Notes under the pieces: generated by a model
What the model was told of the DNA's origin: nothing
The model's input: only the letters and a program-made list of their open reading frames with translations
Databases searched by the model: none
Source: Bradyrhizobium vignae
Lineage (GTDB): Bacteria; Pseudomonadota; Alphaproteobacteria; Rhizobiales; Xanthobacteraceae
Assembly (NCBI RefSeq): GCF_004114425.1
Contig: NZ_RDQF01000045.1
Location: 1-62,749, forward strand
Direction of reading: 5' to 3'
Length of the DNA stretch: 62,749 bases
Position numbers and translations under genes: made by a program
Part shown: positions 49,823 to 58,840 of the stretch, piece after piece
How positions within the stretch are numbered: the stretch's first letter is position 1
Layout: each line of letters starts with the position of its first letter

Positions 49823-50458
49823 ATGACCGAATCTGGGAGTGAGGAGCAGGTTTTACAGAGGGAGATCGCACGCTTAGAGTCGGAGGGATACGACGTATTC
49901 GTGCATCCCCGCGCTCCACTGGTTCCTGACTTTCTCGGAGACTTCGTTCCCGATGCTGTCGCAACTGGAAACGGAAAGAAAATCGTTCTTGAGGTCGCTA
50001 GACCATCGACGCGACAGAGCGAACGTCTGAAAGACGTTGCCGCTCGCTTCGCTCAACAGCGAGAGTGGGAGTTGAAGGTGCTGTTTGTTGCCCCCACATC
50101 TTTGGGTACAACGCTTCCGGTGCAGTCGCGTCAGGCAATCGAAGGTGCTCTGAGTGAGATCGAAAGGCTGCGCGACATAGACGCCTTGCGTGCCGCCTTC
50201 TTGCTTGCATGGGCAACGTTCGAGGCCGAAGGCAGGGCGTCGGTCGAAGGTCGCTTCGACCGTCCGCAGACGCCTAGCCGCCTCGTCGAAGTTCTAGGTC
50301 AAGAGGGGCTATTGACCCCTACCGACGCCGACCAAATGAGGCTGCTCTCAGAAAAGCGCAATCGGCTCATACATGGCGATCTCGGTACCGATATTGGCGC
50401 TGAAGATCTGGAAAGGCTCATCGGCATTCTGAGACAGCTTTCCGCTAGGCACGCCTGA
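49823..50458 (+). CDS. Putative nuclease-fold plus HEPN-like protein
   Basis: A 211-residue soluble protein. Residues about 20-95 look like a PD-(D/E)XK-type core: SEGYDVFVHPR, then FVPDAVATGNGKKIVLEVAR, with D44 and E57 as candidate metal ligands; the usual lysine after the glutamate is not conserved (EVA). Residues about 120-205 are helical and carry RNRLIH (179-184), an R-x4-H motif like that of HEPN ribonucleases. This combination recalls defence or toxin nucleases, but assignment is tentative. The 5' region is AT-rich relative to its neighbours. It ends overlapping the convergent gene at 50445. Confidence 0.6.
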   Translation: MTESGSEEQVLQREIARLESEGYDVFVHPRAPLVPDFLGDFVPDAVATGNGKKIVLEVARPSTRQSERLKDVAARFAQQREWELKVLFVAPTSLGTTLPVQSRQAIEGALSEIERLRDIDALRAAFLLAWATFEAEGRASVEGRFDRPQTPSRLVEVLGQEGLLTPTDADQMRLLSEKRNRLIHGDLGTDIGAEDLERLIGILRQLSARHA

Positions 50459-50726
50459 GCACAGCAATTGATGGCCTTAGGACCCGCCCCTGCCCCTTCA
50501 AGTCATACTGCTCGCTGAGGTGGTCGCCGATCTGGACCAGCATGGCGACGCTTTCGGGGAAGCCCGGCTTGTCCCATGTCGCCTGATCGGCGGCGGCGCG
50601 GAACTTCCAGCTGTCGCCGTGACGGACGATCAAGATGGCGAAGCTGTCCGGGCCATCGACATGGGCCTTCAATTCGGCCCGTGCCATGGCGATGAGTTCG
50701 GCTTCGGTCTTGGCAGGCTTGCTCAT
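50445..50726 (-). CDS. Hypothetical protein (93 residues)
   Basis: MSKPAKTEAELIAMARAELK, then a beta-rich core (DSFAILIVRHGDSWKFRAAA, QIGDHLSEQYDLKG). GAGAGGGAC lies before the ATG at 50726. Small soluble protein, no named domain. The last four codons overlap the nuclease/HEPN-like gene on the other strand. Confidence 0.65.
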   Translation of the reverse strand: MSKPAKTEAELIAMARAELKAHVDGPDSFAILIVRHGDSWKFRAAADQATWDKPGFPESVAMLVQIGDHLSEQYDLKGQGRVLRPSIAVLRRA

Positions 50727-50807
50727 ATCGTCCCTCTCGCGGCATGAAGATGCTTTGGGTTGCCGCCTGACGGGCACCTGTCGAGAGATCCAGAGGTAGC
50801 AGGGTTC

Positions 50808-53800
50808 CTACCGCGTCGTCTTGATCTGCCGCACGACGGGGATCGTGGGCAGCGAGCCGGTGTGGTCGGACTCGTCCTTGGCCTGCGGCGTGCCGGGTCC
50901 GCGCGCCGTGGCGTCGGGGAAGCGCTGCTTCATCTCGCGCAGGAAGCCGTCGAGCGTGTCGACGCTGGCGGCGAGCTTGGCGATCTCGGCGAATTCGGCG
51001 CTGGAGGCAGCGGCCGGCTTGCTGGCGATATCGAAGGCGAGACGGTCGGCGCTCTCGCTCATCAGCGGCGCGTATTTCTCGCGGAAGCGCGACAGGCCGA
51101 TCGAGTCGTCGGCGAGCGCGTAGCCGACGGCCGCGCGAATGATATCGCTCTTCTCGACCGCATTGAGCGGCTTGAAATCGCGGAAACGCTCGCCGTAATA
51201 GAGCTCGATCTGCTCGGCGGACTCGCGCCAGCGCCGCGCGGCCCAGAAGATGTCGGAGCGGAGGCGCAGCACTTCGCGCCCGGAGACGTTGGAGACGATG
51301 TCGAGCGCGAGATCGTGACGGCCGACGTCGCTCTGCGCACGCGCCTCGAGCAGCAGGCGCTGCTGCCGGAGCTCGCCGGAGAGATCGCTGATGCGGCTCG
51401 CGCGCAGCGCGGTGATCGCCATGTCAGGCTTGCGATTGGCGAGATAGACCATGGCAAGGCGCGCGGCGACCTGCGCGCGCGCCGCGCCTTCAAGGCGATG
51501 ATCGACCTGGTACTGCAGCAGCTCTGCGGCCTGGTCGAGCAGATCGATCGAGGCGAGGCGGTCGGCGAGCCGGCGGATCAGCTCGTCGCCGCGACGGCCG
51601 ATCGGCGTCAATTCGCGGAACTCGTAGAACATCCCGAGCGCCTCGACCGGCGGCAGCTCGTCCCCCTTCGGCCCCAGGAATATCTGCGTGAACAGGTCGG
51701 ACGCGAGATCCTGCGCCAGGCGCGAGGCTTCGGCGTTCGGCTGGAGCCTGGTCGCAGTGCGCGCCGCCATGAGCGCATCCCGGTAACGCCCGTTCTCGGC
51801 ATACAACTGCGACAGCATCTGCAGCGTCTTGACCTCGATCGCGTCGCCGCGCCAGGTCATTGACAGCGTCTCGAGCTCGCGCAGCGCCTCTTCCTTGCCG
51901 ATCTCGTCGCGCTTCTGGCGCAGCGCGACCTCGAGCTGCTTGGCCTCGGCCGCAGCCGGACGGTCGTTCGAGGCGACCGCGAACTTGTAGTCGTCGAGCG
52001 CGTCCTTGTCGTGGCCAAGCGCCTCGGCGAGCCGGCCGCGCAGTACGGCGAAGGCCGGAGCAGCCTCAGGCGGGATGCCGACAACCTCGAGCTCGCTGCG
52101 GCGCTTGGAGGCGCCGGCATAGTCCTTCACCTCGAGCGATGCACGCATCGCGTCCATCGTCACGATGCGCTGGATGTCGAGCGGCAGGGAGGCGATGGCG
52201 AATTCGACGTTCTTGAACTTCTCGCGCGCGTCCGCCCACTTGCCCTGCCGCGCATAGGCGAGCGCCTTCCAGAGCTGGGAATCGTGGCTGTTGCCGATCA
52301 CGGGATTGGCGAGGTCCTTCAAGCCCTGCGCCGGGCGGCCGATCAGGATGCTCGCGATCGCATGCATGATCAGCGCACCGCTCTCCTCCTTGTTCAGGGG
52401 ATCGGTCAGCATCACGTCGGTCACGGCCTTCGCTTCGTGATACATGGCACGCGACATGTAGAACTGCGCGAGGTCGAGCCGCGGCAGCGAGCGCAGCGCG
52501 GGCTCGACCGCTGCGATCGCCGTCATCAGCTCGCTCTGGCGCGCCATGAAGTTTTCCGACTGGCCCTTGCGCCAGCCTTCGGGGCTGAACACCGGGCGCA
52601 CCGCGGTCGGCGCCCGCTCGGCCGAGATGTCGACCGGCGACAGCGTCAGCCCGCCCTTCTTGCCGAGGATCACCTTGTCGGAGCCGACCTCGACGCCGAC
52701 CTCATCGGAGTTCGGCCGGATCGCGATGCCGTGCGCGGATTCCAGCAGCGAGAGATCGACGAGGTCCTGCCGCTTGATGAAGCCGCGTACCGGCCGCTGC
52801 GCAGTGACGACATAGAGCGTATCGCCGGCATCGGGATCGGTGAGCTTGTGCAGGAGGCCCGGATTGGCGAAGGGGATCGCGATATTGGCGAGCGCCGGAT
52901 CGGTGATGTTGCGCGACATCATCAACGGCAGCGGCGTCGCCTGGATCTTGTCGGCGAGCGTCAACATCCAATTGGTCTCCTTGCCGACCTCCTCGCTCGT
53001 CAGCGAGTAGACCAGCGGCCGCGTGAGGCGGATGCGCACCGCTTGCCCCTTGTCGAGCGGGATACGGCCGACCTCGCCGATCATGGCGCCGCCCTTGCTG
53101 CGGATCGCCTCGACATCGATGGGCTTCGGCGTGTCGAACACCAACCAGACAGTATCGCCGCGGCGGAACGCCGCCGCCGGCGTTGCCACCTGAAGCGGGA
53201 ACGTCACGCGCAAGCCGTCGCTCTCGCGGCGCGCATCGACGCTGGCGACGACCTGCTGCGCAGCGGCGGGCGTCTCGCTGGGGGGTGCCTTCGGGGATTC
53301 CTTGACCGGCTCCTTCGCCGCTTCGTTCACGGCCTGCTTGGGCGCTTCGGCAACCACAGGCTTGGCAGGCGCGGCCGGGGCTGCGGCAGCCGCCGCCGCG
53401 GGCGTTGGGACTTCCTTGGGTGTCTCCTTGGGCACTTCCGCAGCGTGCGCAGCCTCAGTCGCGGGCGCCGGCCTCGGCGCTTCGGCGACCGGCATTGCGG
53501 CGGGCGCGTCCGGCTTCGCCTCGGGCTTCACGTCAATCTTGGCTTCGCGTGCGATCGTGTCCGATGTGGGCGGCGCGATCTCGCGATGGACATCCTTCGG
53601 CTTCTCGGCCGCCGGGTTTTCCGGCACAGGCGCGGGTCCCTGACCGGCAGGCTTCATCTGCGCGATCGCCGCCTCGGGCGTCGCGGCCGACTTGCCCTTC
53701 TCGGGTTGGAAGGAGACGTCGACGACATAGTTCTTCTCGTCGCGGAACGAATGCACGTCGGAATCGCCGATCAGCGCGATCTCGACATTGGTCTGGTCGA

Positions 53801-54578
53801 TGTCGGCCTTCTGCTTGATCGAGGCGACGTTCGGCGGCGCCGCGACCACCGCGTCCGCCAGGTCGAAATTGAGGTTGGCGTTGAAGACGAGCGTGAGCTT
53901 CTGCTCGTTGAGCACGGAGGAGACGCCGACGCCATCGGGCATCTCGAACGCGAAGCGCACGAAGGTCGGCTGCACCGAGGCACGCACACGGATCTGCGGA
54001 CGTTTCTTGGCCTCGGCGGCGGCGCGCTGGGCGCGTAGCGCGCGCTCGGCCACGCGTGCGCGCTCGGCGAGTTCCTTGACCACGTCCATGGGCAGGCTCG
54101 GCGGCGGGCCCTTCCAGCCCTCGGGCAAGAGGTCGACGAAGGTGCGCTCGCCGGCGTTCATGGTGTTGACGGTGACACGCCGCGCCAGCGACAGACGGAT
54201 GGCGCCGCCATCAGGGTCGCGGCGCGCGGAGTTGACGTAGTCGGGCGCGCCTTCCGGAACCCGATCGACGGGAACGTCGACGGGCCGGTCGAAGCGGATG
54301 ATGAGGATGGAGCCTGCGGTCGTCACCTCGGAGGGAACGTCCTCGCCGAGCTTGATGACCAGACGGGCAAAGCCGCCGCCGGCGGAAAAGGTCGCCTCGC
54401 CCCTGATCGGATCGGCCGCTCGGGCCGGCGCCGCGAGGCCAATCAGGAAACAGGCCGCCAGCAAGGTCGCCCCGCGGACATGTCGCGACAGGCCCCGTGC
54501 CAATGCGCGGGCTCGCGACACAAATCCAGCGGCAGCCTCTCGCGCCATTGGCGGCATTTCTTCCAGTTCGGCGGTCAT
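50808..54578 (-). CDS. Very large secreted TPR-type protein within the flagellar cluster
   Basis: About 1256 residues. After a signal or membrane anchor (HVRGATLLAACFLIGLAAPA near residues 35-54) comes an AMIN-like beta domain (FARLVIKLGEDVPSEVTTAG, SILIIRFDRPVDVPVDRVPE). A second beta domain follows, then a long Pro/Ala/Glu-rich linker (about 330-480) and a C-terminal alpha-solenoid of TPR-like helical repeats (about 650-1240; AKAVTDVMLTDPLNKEESGA, DALMAARTATRLQPNAEASR). ATG 54578 is preferred over an upstream TTG. A perfect CtrA box lies about 46 bases upstream. Its place between fliP and motE suggests a flagellar or motor-associated periplasmic role; no named family is claimed. Confidence 0.75.
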   Translation of the reverse strand: MTAELEEMPPMAREAAAGFVSRARALARGLSRHVRGATLLAACFLIGLAAPARAADPIRGEATFSAGGGFARLVIKLGEDVPSEVTTAGSILIIRFDRPVDVPVDRVPEGAPDYVNSARRDPDGGAIRLSLARRVTVNTMNAGERTFVDLLPEGWKGPPPSLPMDVVKELAERARVAERALRAQRAAAEAKKRPQIRVRASVQPTFVRFAFEMPDGVGVSSVLNEQKLTLVFNANLNFDLADAVVAAPPNVASIKQKADIDQTNVEIALIGDSDVHSFRDEKNYVVDVSFQPEKGKSAATPEAAIAQMKPAGQGPAPVPENPAAEKPKDVHREIAPPTSDTIAREAKIDVKPEAKPDAPAAMPVAEAPRPAPATEAAHAAEVPKETPKEVPTPAAAAAAAPAAPAKPVVAEAPKQAVNEAAKEPVKESPKAPPSETPAAAQQVVASVDARRESDGLRVTFPLQVATPAAAFRRGDTVWLVFDTPKPIDVEAIRSKGGAMIGEVGRIPLDKGQAVRIRLTRPLVYSLTSEEVGKETNWMLTLADKIQATPLPLMMSRNITDPALANIAIPFANPGLLHKLTDPDAGDTLYVVTAQRPVRGFIKRQDLVDLSLLESAHGIAIRPNSDEVGVEVGSDKVILGKKGGLTLSPVDISAERAPTAVRPVFSPEGWRKGQSENFMARQSELMTAIAAVEPALRSLPRLDLAQFYMSRAMYHEAKAVTDVMLTDPLNKEESGALIMHAIASILIGRPAQGLKDLANPVIGNSHDSQLWKALAYARQGKWADAREKFKNVEFAIASLPLDIQRIVTMDAMRASLEVKDYAGASKRRSELEVVGIPPEAAPAFAVLRGRLAEALGHDKDALDDYKFAVASNDRPAAAEAKQLEVALRQKRDEIGKEEALRELETLSMTWRGDAIEVKTLQMLSQLYAENGRYRDALMAARTATRLQPNAEASRLAQDLASDLFTQIFLGPKGDELPPVEALGMFYEFRELTPIGRRGDELIRRLADRLASIDLLDQAAELLQYQVDHRLEGAARAQVAARLAMVYLANRKPDMAITALRASRISDLSGELRQQRLLLEARAQSDVGRHDLALDIVSNVSGREVLRLRSDIFWAARRWRESAEQIELYYGERFRDFKPLNAVEKSDIIRAAVGYALADDSIGLSRFREKYAPLMSESADRLAFDIASKPAAASSAEFAEIAKLAASVDTLDGFLREMKQRFPDATARGPGTPQAKDESDHTGSLPTIPVVRQIKTTR

Positions 54579-54623
54579 GCCGGCAATGGTGCCGGCGGTG
54601 CCGTCGACTGTAGTTCCCGCCAA

Positions 54624-54638
54624 TTAAGGACTTGTTAA
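54624..54638. promoter_or_regulatory. CtrA box upstream of the large TPR protein
   Basis: TTAAGGACTTGTTAA, a perfect TTAA-N7-TTAA site. A weaker copy, TTAAGGAGTTGTTAG, lies at 54728-54742. The two share the core TTAAGGA-TTGTTA. Confidence 0.7.
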
Positions 54639-54850
54639 TGCTATATCTTGATTTGCGCTGCGGTCAGCGCGCCGTGCCGGATCGAGCGGGAGACGATCCG
54701 CAAGTTTCGGATTTGAGACGCAGTGGATTAAGGAGTTGTTAGCAGCTGCAAGCGGTGCCGGTCGCGGCTCGTCAATCCCTTTGCGCAGCACGTGCAGCTC
54801 TCCGCCATGTGTTGATCTGATCGCGTGACGCCCTCAAGCCGAGTGCGTCT

Positions 54851-55048
54851 TCAATGTTGCTCCCCCGTGCCTTCGGGCGCCGGGGAACTCGCTTCGTCGA
54901 GACAAGATTCATGATCGTTGCCCTCGTCGCCTTCCGGCGGCGCTGCATGCTGGTGGCTTAGCGCGGATGTCCATGCGGACGTCATCGCCGCTATGAGCAG
55001 CCGGTTGACGGCCTCGATGACTCGTTCTGCGGCGGACGAGTAGTTCAT
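54851..55048 (-). CDS. Small acidic hypothetical protein (65 residues)
   Basis: MNYSSAAERVIEAVNRLLIA followed by a short helix and an acidic, His/Pro/Glu-rich tail (AAPPEGDEGNDHESCLDEAS). A strong GGAGGAGG lies five bases before the ATG. No domain is recognised. It lies alone in a gap between the large TPR protein and the motE operon. Confidence 0.55.
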   Translation of the reverse strand: MNYSSAAERVIEAVNRLLIAAMTSAWTSALSHQHAAPPEGDEGNDHESCLDEASSPAPEGTGEQH

Positions 55049-55327
55049 GGCCTCCTCCTGCGCTGCCGATTGCGAATGGCCGAAAGCGTAGGATGGTGCC
55101 GTGAGTGCCACTGTACGCCACTTCACAGTTGCGCGCGTCAACTCATCGCAGTCTCAGAGGATGCCGCCTGCCTCAGCTACATCCGCCACGGGAGTCTGAT
55201 CTGCCGCCTTGACGAGTTGCCGAGCACGCGCACTCACAACCTTCGGGGCGTTGCGGTTCGCGCGCGACTCTGAATCAGATGTGAACTCGGCGATGCGAAT
55301 CGCATTGGTTAGCTTCGGGGGTAATCA

Positions 55328-55567
55328 ATGAGCGGAGAAGCCGGTTGCATTGTGTGTAGCAGGGCAAGAGCGGTCATAGCGATCGTTCCCATCGCCAGAG
55401 GATATGCCCTGAAAACATATGAATGCTCTTGTTGCCATAGCACCCTGCAGCTCGTGACGCGCATCACAAAGGCGGCGCTGATCAAGCAGCAGCTCGATAT
55501 CCTCCCTCGGATGGACAAGCAGCTGCGTCCGCCTGTTCGCAAGGTGCAACAGGCCTTCGCGACCTAG
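55328..55567 (+). CDS. Small cysteine-containing protein, possible zinc ribbon (79 residues)
   Basis: MSGEAGCIVCSRARAVIAIV, then YECSCCHSTLQLVTRI: two cysteine pairs (C-x2-C and C-x-C-C) about 25 residues apart, as in short zinc-ribbon proteins of Bradyrhizobium. No good Shine-Dalgarno sequence. The opposite strand is also open here but has less protein-like composition. Confidence 0.45.
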   Translation: MSGEAGCIVCSRARAVIAIVPIARGYALKTYECSCCHSTLQLVTRITKAALIKQQLDILPRMDKQLRPPVRKVQQAFAT

Positions 55568-55650
55568 GCGCACAAGCCGTTCCGCTGGCCCCGAGGCGAG
55601 CGACCACGCGATCACGCGCGGGTCGCAAGGGCGCGCTTCGCCTCGCGGCC

Positions 55651-56412
55651 TCAATTCGGCTTTTGCGTCGGCTTGCCATCGATCTTGGGAAGATCGCCGG
55701 CCGAGGCCGACTGATCGCCGCCGCCATTGGCACGGCGGGCCATCTCGACGGTGAGCCGCTCGGCGGCCTCCGGCGACATCAGCCCCAAGATGTCCGACAT
55801 CTTTCGCGGCGCGATCGCCGAGGCGATCTCGATCAGCACGCCCATCTCCAGCCGGTCGAACACCCGCGCGGCGTCCTTGGGCTTCATGCCCTCGTACATG
55901 GTCACGAGGCCCTTCATACGCTGGACTTCGGCCGCCTTCTGCTCGGCCTGCGTCGCGGAGATGCGGGTTTCCACGGCCTTCATCTCCTCGACCTTGGTCT
56001 CGATGCGCTTCTCGGCCGACTTGAGCAGACTTTCGCGAATGTCGATCTCGCGCTGGCGCGCCTCGATCTCCTGCCGCCGCGCCTGCAACCGTTCCAGGAT
56101 CGCACGCTCCGAGGCCGAGACCTGCGGCTGGCCTTCCTCCACCTTGACCACCATGCCATCGGGCTTGGTCTCGGGCGCGGCGGGCTTGGGCGCCTCCTTT
56201 GGCGCGCCATGGGTCGATCCGGTGATATCCGGATCCTCGCGGCCGGTCGGGAAATTCAGATTCTCCTGCGCCCAGGATTTCTTGGTCTGGTTCGGCTTGT
56301 AGTCGAAGACATAGCCGCCGTTGATCACGAGGCCCGCCACCTTCAGCGTGGCAAGACCTGCGACGGCAACCAGGACGACCGGAATGATGCGGATATTACG
56401 GAAGGACTTCAT
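55651..56412 (-). CDS. motE: MotE-like flagellar motor protein
   Basis: A 253-residue periplasmic protein with an N-terminal membrane anchor (IIPVVLVAVAGLATLKVAG), an acidic linker, a coiled coil of about 60 residues (ERAILERLQARRQEIEARQR onward), and a C-terminal MotE/MgtE-N-like domain (LVTMYEGMKPKDAARVFDRL, IASAIAPRKMSDILGLMSPE). In rhizobia MotE is a MotC chaperone linked to motor function. Last gene of the fliL-fliM-DUF6468-motE operon. Confidence 0.85.
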   Translation of the reverse strand: MKSFRNIRIIPVVLVAVAGLATLKVAGLVINGGYVFDYKPNQTKKSWAQENLNFPTGREDPDITGSTHGAPKEAPKPAAPETKPDGMVVKVEEGQPQVSASERAILERLQARRQEIEARQREIDIRESLLKSAEKRIETKVEEMKAVETRISATQAEQKAAEVQRMKGLVTMYEGMKPKDAARVFDRLEMGVLIEIASAIAPRKMSDILGLMSPEAAERLTVEMARRANGGGDQSASAGDLPKIDGKPTQKPN

Positions 56413-56421
56413 ACCCAGGCT

Positions 56422-56868
56422 TCATGCGGCAAGGCCGTTGGATCGTCGGCGCTCGGAGAAGGCTTCGGCCGCAGCCGCCACCGCCTTCGCCGACGAGGGT
56501 TTTGCTGTAGGCGTGGCGACCGTTTCCGGGTTCGTCACGGGACGCGCGGCAATCGCGATCTTGGACAGGCGCCGCACCACGTTGTCGGCTTCGCCGAGCT
56601 GCTTGTAGAGCTGGTCCGACATCTGGGTCGCCGCCGCGAGCTGGCTGCCCAGGTTCTCGTTGACGTCGCGCACGGCGAGCTTCAGCCCGCCGATCGCGCG
56701 CTCGGCGATCTCGGTCGCGGTGATGAGCTCGCCGATGACCGCCTTCAGCGAATGCTCGTCCGCCTTCAGCCGCGTCAGCCGCTTGTTGAGCATGACGCAG
56801 TAGACGATCGTCAGCATCAGCAGGATAGCCACCAGCGTCTCGATTGCCATTCCCAGGGAGTGGTTCAT
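56422..56868 (-). CDS. DUF6468-type membrane protein in the fliM operon
   Basis: A 148-residue protein: an N-terminal helix (MAIETLVAILLMLTIVYCVM) then a helical coiled region (LNKRLTRLKADEHSLKAVIG, AERAIGGLKLAVRDVNENLG) and a Pro/Ala-rich end. Its ATG overlaps the fliM stop (ATGA), so it is translated with fliM. Such DUF6468 proteins accompany fliM and motE in alphaproteobacteria; function is unknown. Confidence 0.8.
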   Translation of the reverse strand: MNHSLGMAIETLVAILLMLTIVYCVMLNKRLTRLKADEHSLKAVIGELITATEIAERAIGGLKLAVRDVNENLGSQLAAATQMSDQLYKQLGEADNVVRRLSKIAIAARPVTNPETVATPTAKPSSAKAVAAAAEAFSERRRSNGLAA

Positions 56869-58067
56869 GGGGCCTCCATCATCTTGTTCTGCTCGTCCAC
56901 CTTCTCGAACATCGCAAGTGTCGTACTTGGCTTGCGCAAGGGTTTCGTCACACGGATGGCGACGCGGTCGCCGACCCGGCCCATCCGTCCCTCGGTCAGC
57001 GTGACGTCGCCGCAGCGCACGGTGACGTTGGCGTCGGCACGCATCTCCAGCGGCAGCGTGTCGCCGACCTTGAGCCGCATCAGCTGCTTGAGCGGAATGT
57101 CGGCCTCGTAGAGCACGGCGTCGACGGCGATCTCGGCCTGCACAATCTCGGTGGCGAAATGGCCCTCCCAGACCGGGTCGCGGCCGAATTTTTCGCCCAT
57201 GAACATCTGGAGCAGGACGCCCCGGATCGGCTCGATGGTCGCGTAAGGCAGCAACAGCTCGATATTGCCGCCCCGGTCTTCCATGTCGATGCGCAGGCGA
57301 ACCAGGATCGCGGCGTTGGCGGGACGGCTGATCGCGGCGAAACGCGGGTTGGTCTCGAGCCGGTCGATCGTGAAGGTCACCGGCGACAGCGGCCGGAACG
57401 CCTGCTCGGCATCGGACAGCACCACCTCGACCAGCCGCTTGACCAGCTCGGTCTCGATCGTGGTGTAGGGCCGGCCCTCGATGCGCAGCAGGCTGGTGCC
57501 GCGGCGGCCGCCGAGCAGCACGTCGATCATCGAATAGATCAGGTTGGAATCGACCGTCGCCATGCCGAAGTTCTCCCACTCCTCGGCCTTGAAGACGGTG
57601 AGGACGGCGGGCAGCGGGATCGAGTTCATGTAGTCGCCGAAACGCACCGAGGTGATGCGGTCGAGCGAGACTTCGACGTTGTCGGAGGTGAAGTTGCGCA
57701 AGGACGTCGTCATCAGCCGCACCAAGCGGTCGAAGACGATTTCGAGCATCGGCAGACGCTCGTAGGAGACCATCGCCGAATCGATGATCGCGCGAATGCC
57801 GGAATGGTCGTCGAGATTGACGTCGCCGACGGTGAAGCCGAGGAGATTGTCGATCTCCTCCTGCGACAGCACCCGCTCGCCGGAATTCTTGCCGTTGCCG
57901 AGATCGCGACTGCCGTCCTCGACCATGGCCGCCCATTGCAGGGCCATGGTCTCCGACAGCTCGTTCTCGGCGGCAGCCTTTGCCGCCTCGGCGGGATCCT
58001 CGGAATCGAGCGAGGCCTCCCACTGGGCGGCGATTGCATCCTGGTCTACTTGGTCGTTGCCCGCCAT
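56865..58067 (-). CDS. fliM: Flagellar switch protein FliM
   Basis: A 400-residue C-ring protein. The conserved N-terminal CheY-binding motif LSQEEIDNLL is near residue 65, not at the very start, because of an N-terminal extension. The central domain has LEIVFDRLVRLMTTSLRNFT, and the C-terminal SpoA domain includes KVGDTLPLEMRADANVTVRC. Operon with fliL upstream (19 bases) and the DUF6468 gene downstream (overlap). Confidence 0.95.
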   Translation of the reverse strand: MAGNDQVDQDAIAAQWEASLDSEDPAEAAKAAAENELSETMALQWAAMVEDGSRDLGNGKNSGERVLSQEEIDNLLGFTVGDVNLDDHSGIRAIIDSAMVSYERLPMLEIVFDRLVRLMTTSLRNFTSDNVEVSLDRITSVRFGDYMNSIPLPAVLTVFKAEEWENFGMATVDSNLIYSMIDVLLGGRRGTSLLRIEGRPYTTIETELVKRLVEVVLSDAEQAFRPLSPVTFTIDRLETNPRFAAISRPANAAILVRLRIDMEDRGGNIELLLPYATIEPIRGVLLQMFMGEKFGRDPVWEGHFATEIVQAEIAVDAVLYEADIPLKQLMRLKVGDTLPLEMRADANVTVRCGDVTLTEGRMGRVGDRVAIRVTKPLRKPSTTLAMFEKVDEQNKMMEAP

Positions 58068-58086
58068 GATCCCTAGTCCGTCATGC

Positions 58087-58584
58087 TCACTGGACCACGA
58101 CTTCCTTGAACAGCACCGCGCTGACCTGGATCGGGGCGACCGCCGCGTTGACGCGCTTGGTCAGCTCCTCCTTGAGGCGGAAGATGCCGGCGGAACCGTT
58201 GAGGTCGGAGGGGCGCAGTTCGCGCACATAGGTCTGGAAGATGTCGGTGACGCGCGGCATCGTCGGCTTGATCGCCTCGATCTGCTTCTCTTCCTTCAGC
58301 TCCAGCACGATCTTCAGCCGCAGATATTGCACGCGCTCGCCCGGCGCGCCGGCGAGGTTGACCATCATGTCGGGGACGTCGACGAAGGCCGGCGGCTTCG
58401 GCGGAGGCGCGGCCTCGGCATGATGCTCGTCATCGCCGTGACGGAAGAAGAAGAACCAGGTCGCGGCACCGCCGCCGAGGACGGCGAGCACGCCGACGAC
58501 CATGATGATGAGCTTGAGCTTGTTCTTCGGCGGAGCGGCTTCCGCGCCGTCAGCGGCTGCGCCGCCTTCCTCATTCTCTGCCAT
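58087..58584 (-). CDS. fliL: Flagellar basal-body-associated protein FliL
   Basis: A 165-residue protein with one transmembrane helix (KLIIMVVGVLAVLGGGAATW), a His/Pro/Glu-rich linker and the FliL domain (FVDVPDMMVNLAGAPGERVQ, LRLKIVLELKEEKQIEAIKP). FliL supports stator function. First gene of its operon; a near-CtrA site lies about 115 bases upstream. Confidence 0.92.
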   Translation of the reverse strand: MAENEEGGAAADGAEAAPPKNKLKLIIMVVGVLAVLGGGAATWFFFFRHGDDEHHAEAAPPPKPPAFVDVPDMMVNLAGAPGERVQYLRLKIVLELKEEKQIEAIKPTMPRVTDIFQTYVRELRPSDLNGSAGIFRLKEELTKRVNAAVAPIQVSAVLFKEVVVQ

Positions 58585-58698
58585 GGTCGCCGCGCTCGTT
58601 CATCTCTCAAAGGGGTCGAAAGAGCGAAGCCTCCTGGCAGACAGTGACGCGATACAAATGCCCCAGCGCAATGCGCTCCTCTGATGCGCAAACGCTAC

Positions 58699-58713
58699 GG
58701 TAATAATGGTTAA
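58699..58713. promoter_or_regulatory. Near-consensus CtrA site upstream of fliL
   Basis: On the minus strand TTAACCATTATTACC (TTAA-N7-TACC), with the well-known half site TTAACCAT. The box is 115 bases before the fliL ATG. Confidence 0.5.
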
Positions 58714-58840
58714 CGGAATCTTTCGATTGGGCCTCAGCTAGGAAAAATCTGCCGGGCAAACATGGCTAACAGAACCTTTCTGCCGCCCTCCCGCGCCCTC
58801 GAAAAATCAATAAGTATTTGAAATTATGTCATTTTCTTAG

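Noticed and set aside
52011..54038. 675-codon plus-strand frame opposite the large TPR protein gene
   Set aside because: Composition is low complexity (Arg, Gly, Asp, Leu). The opposite strand has a signal peptide, recognisable domains and a matching CtrA box.
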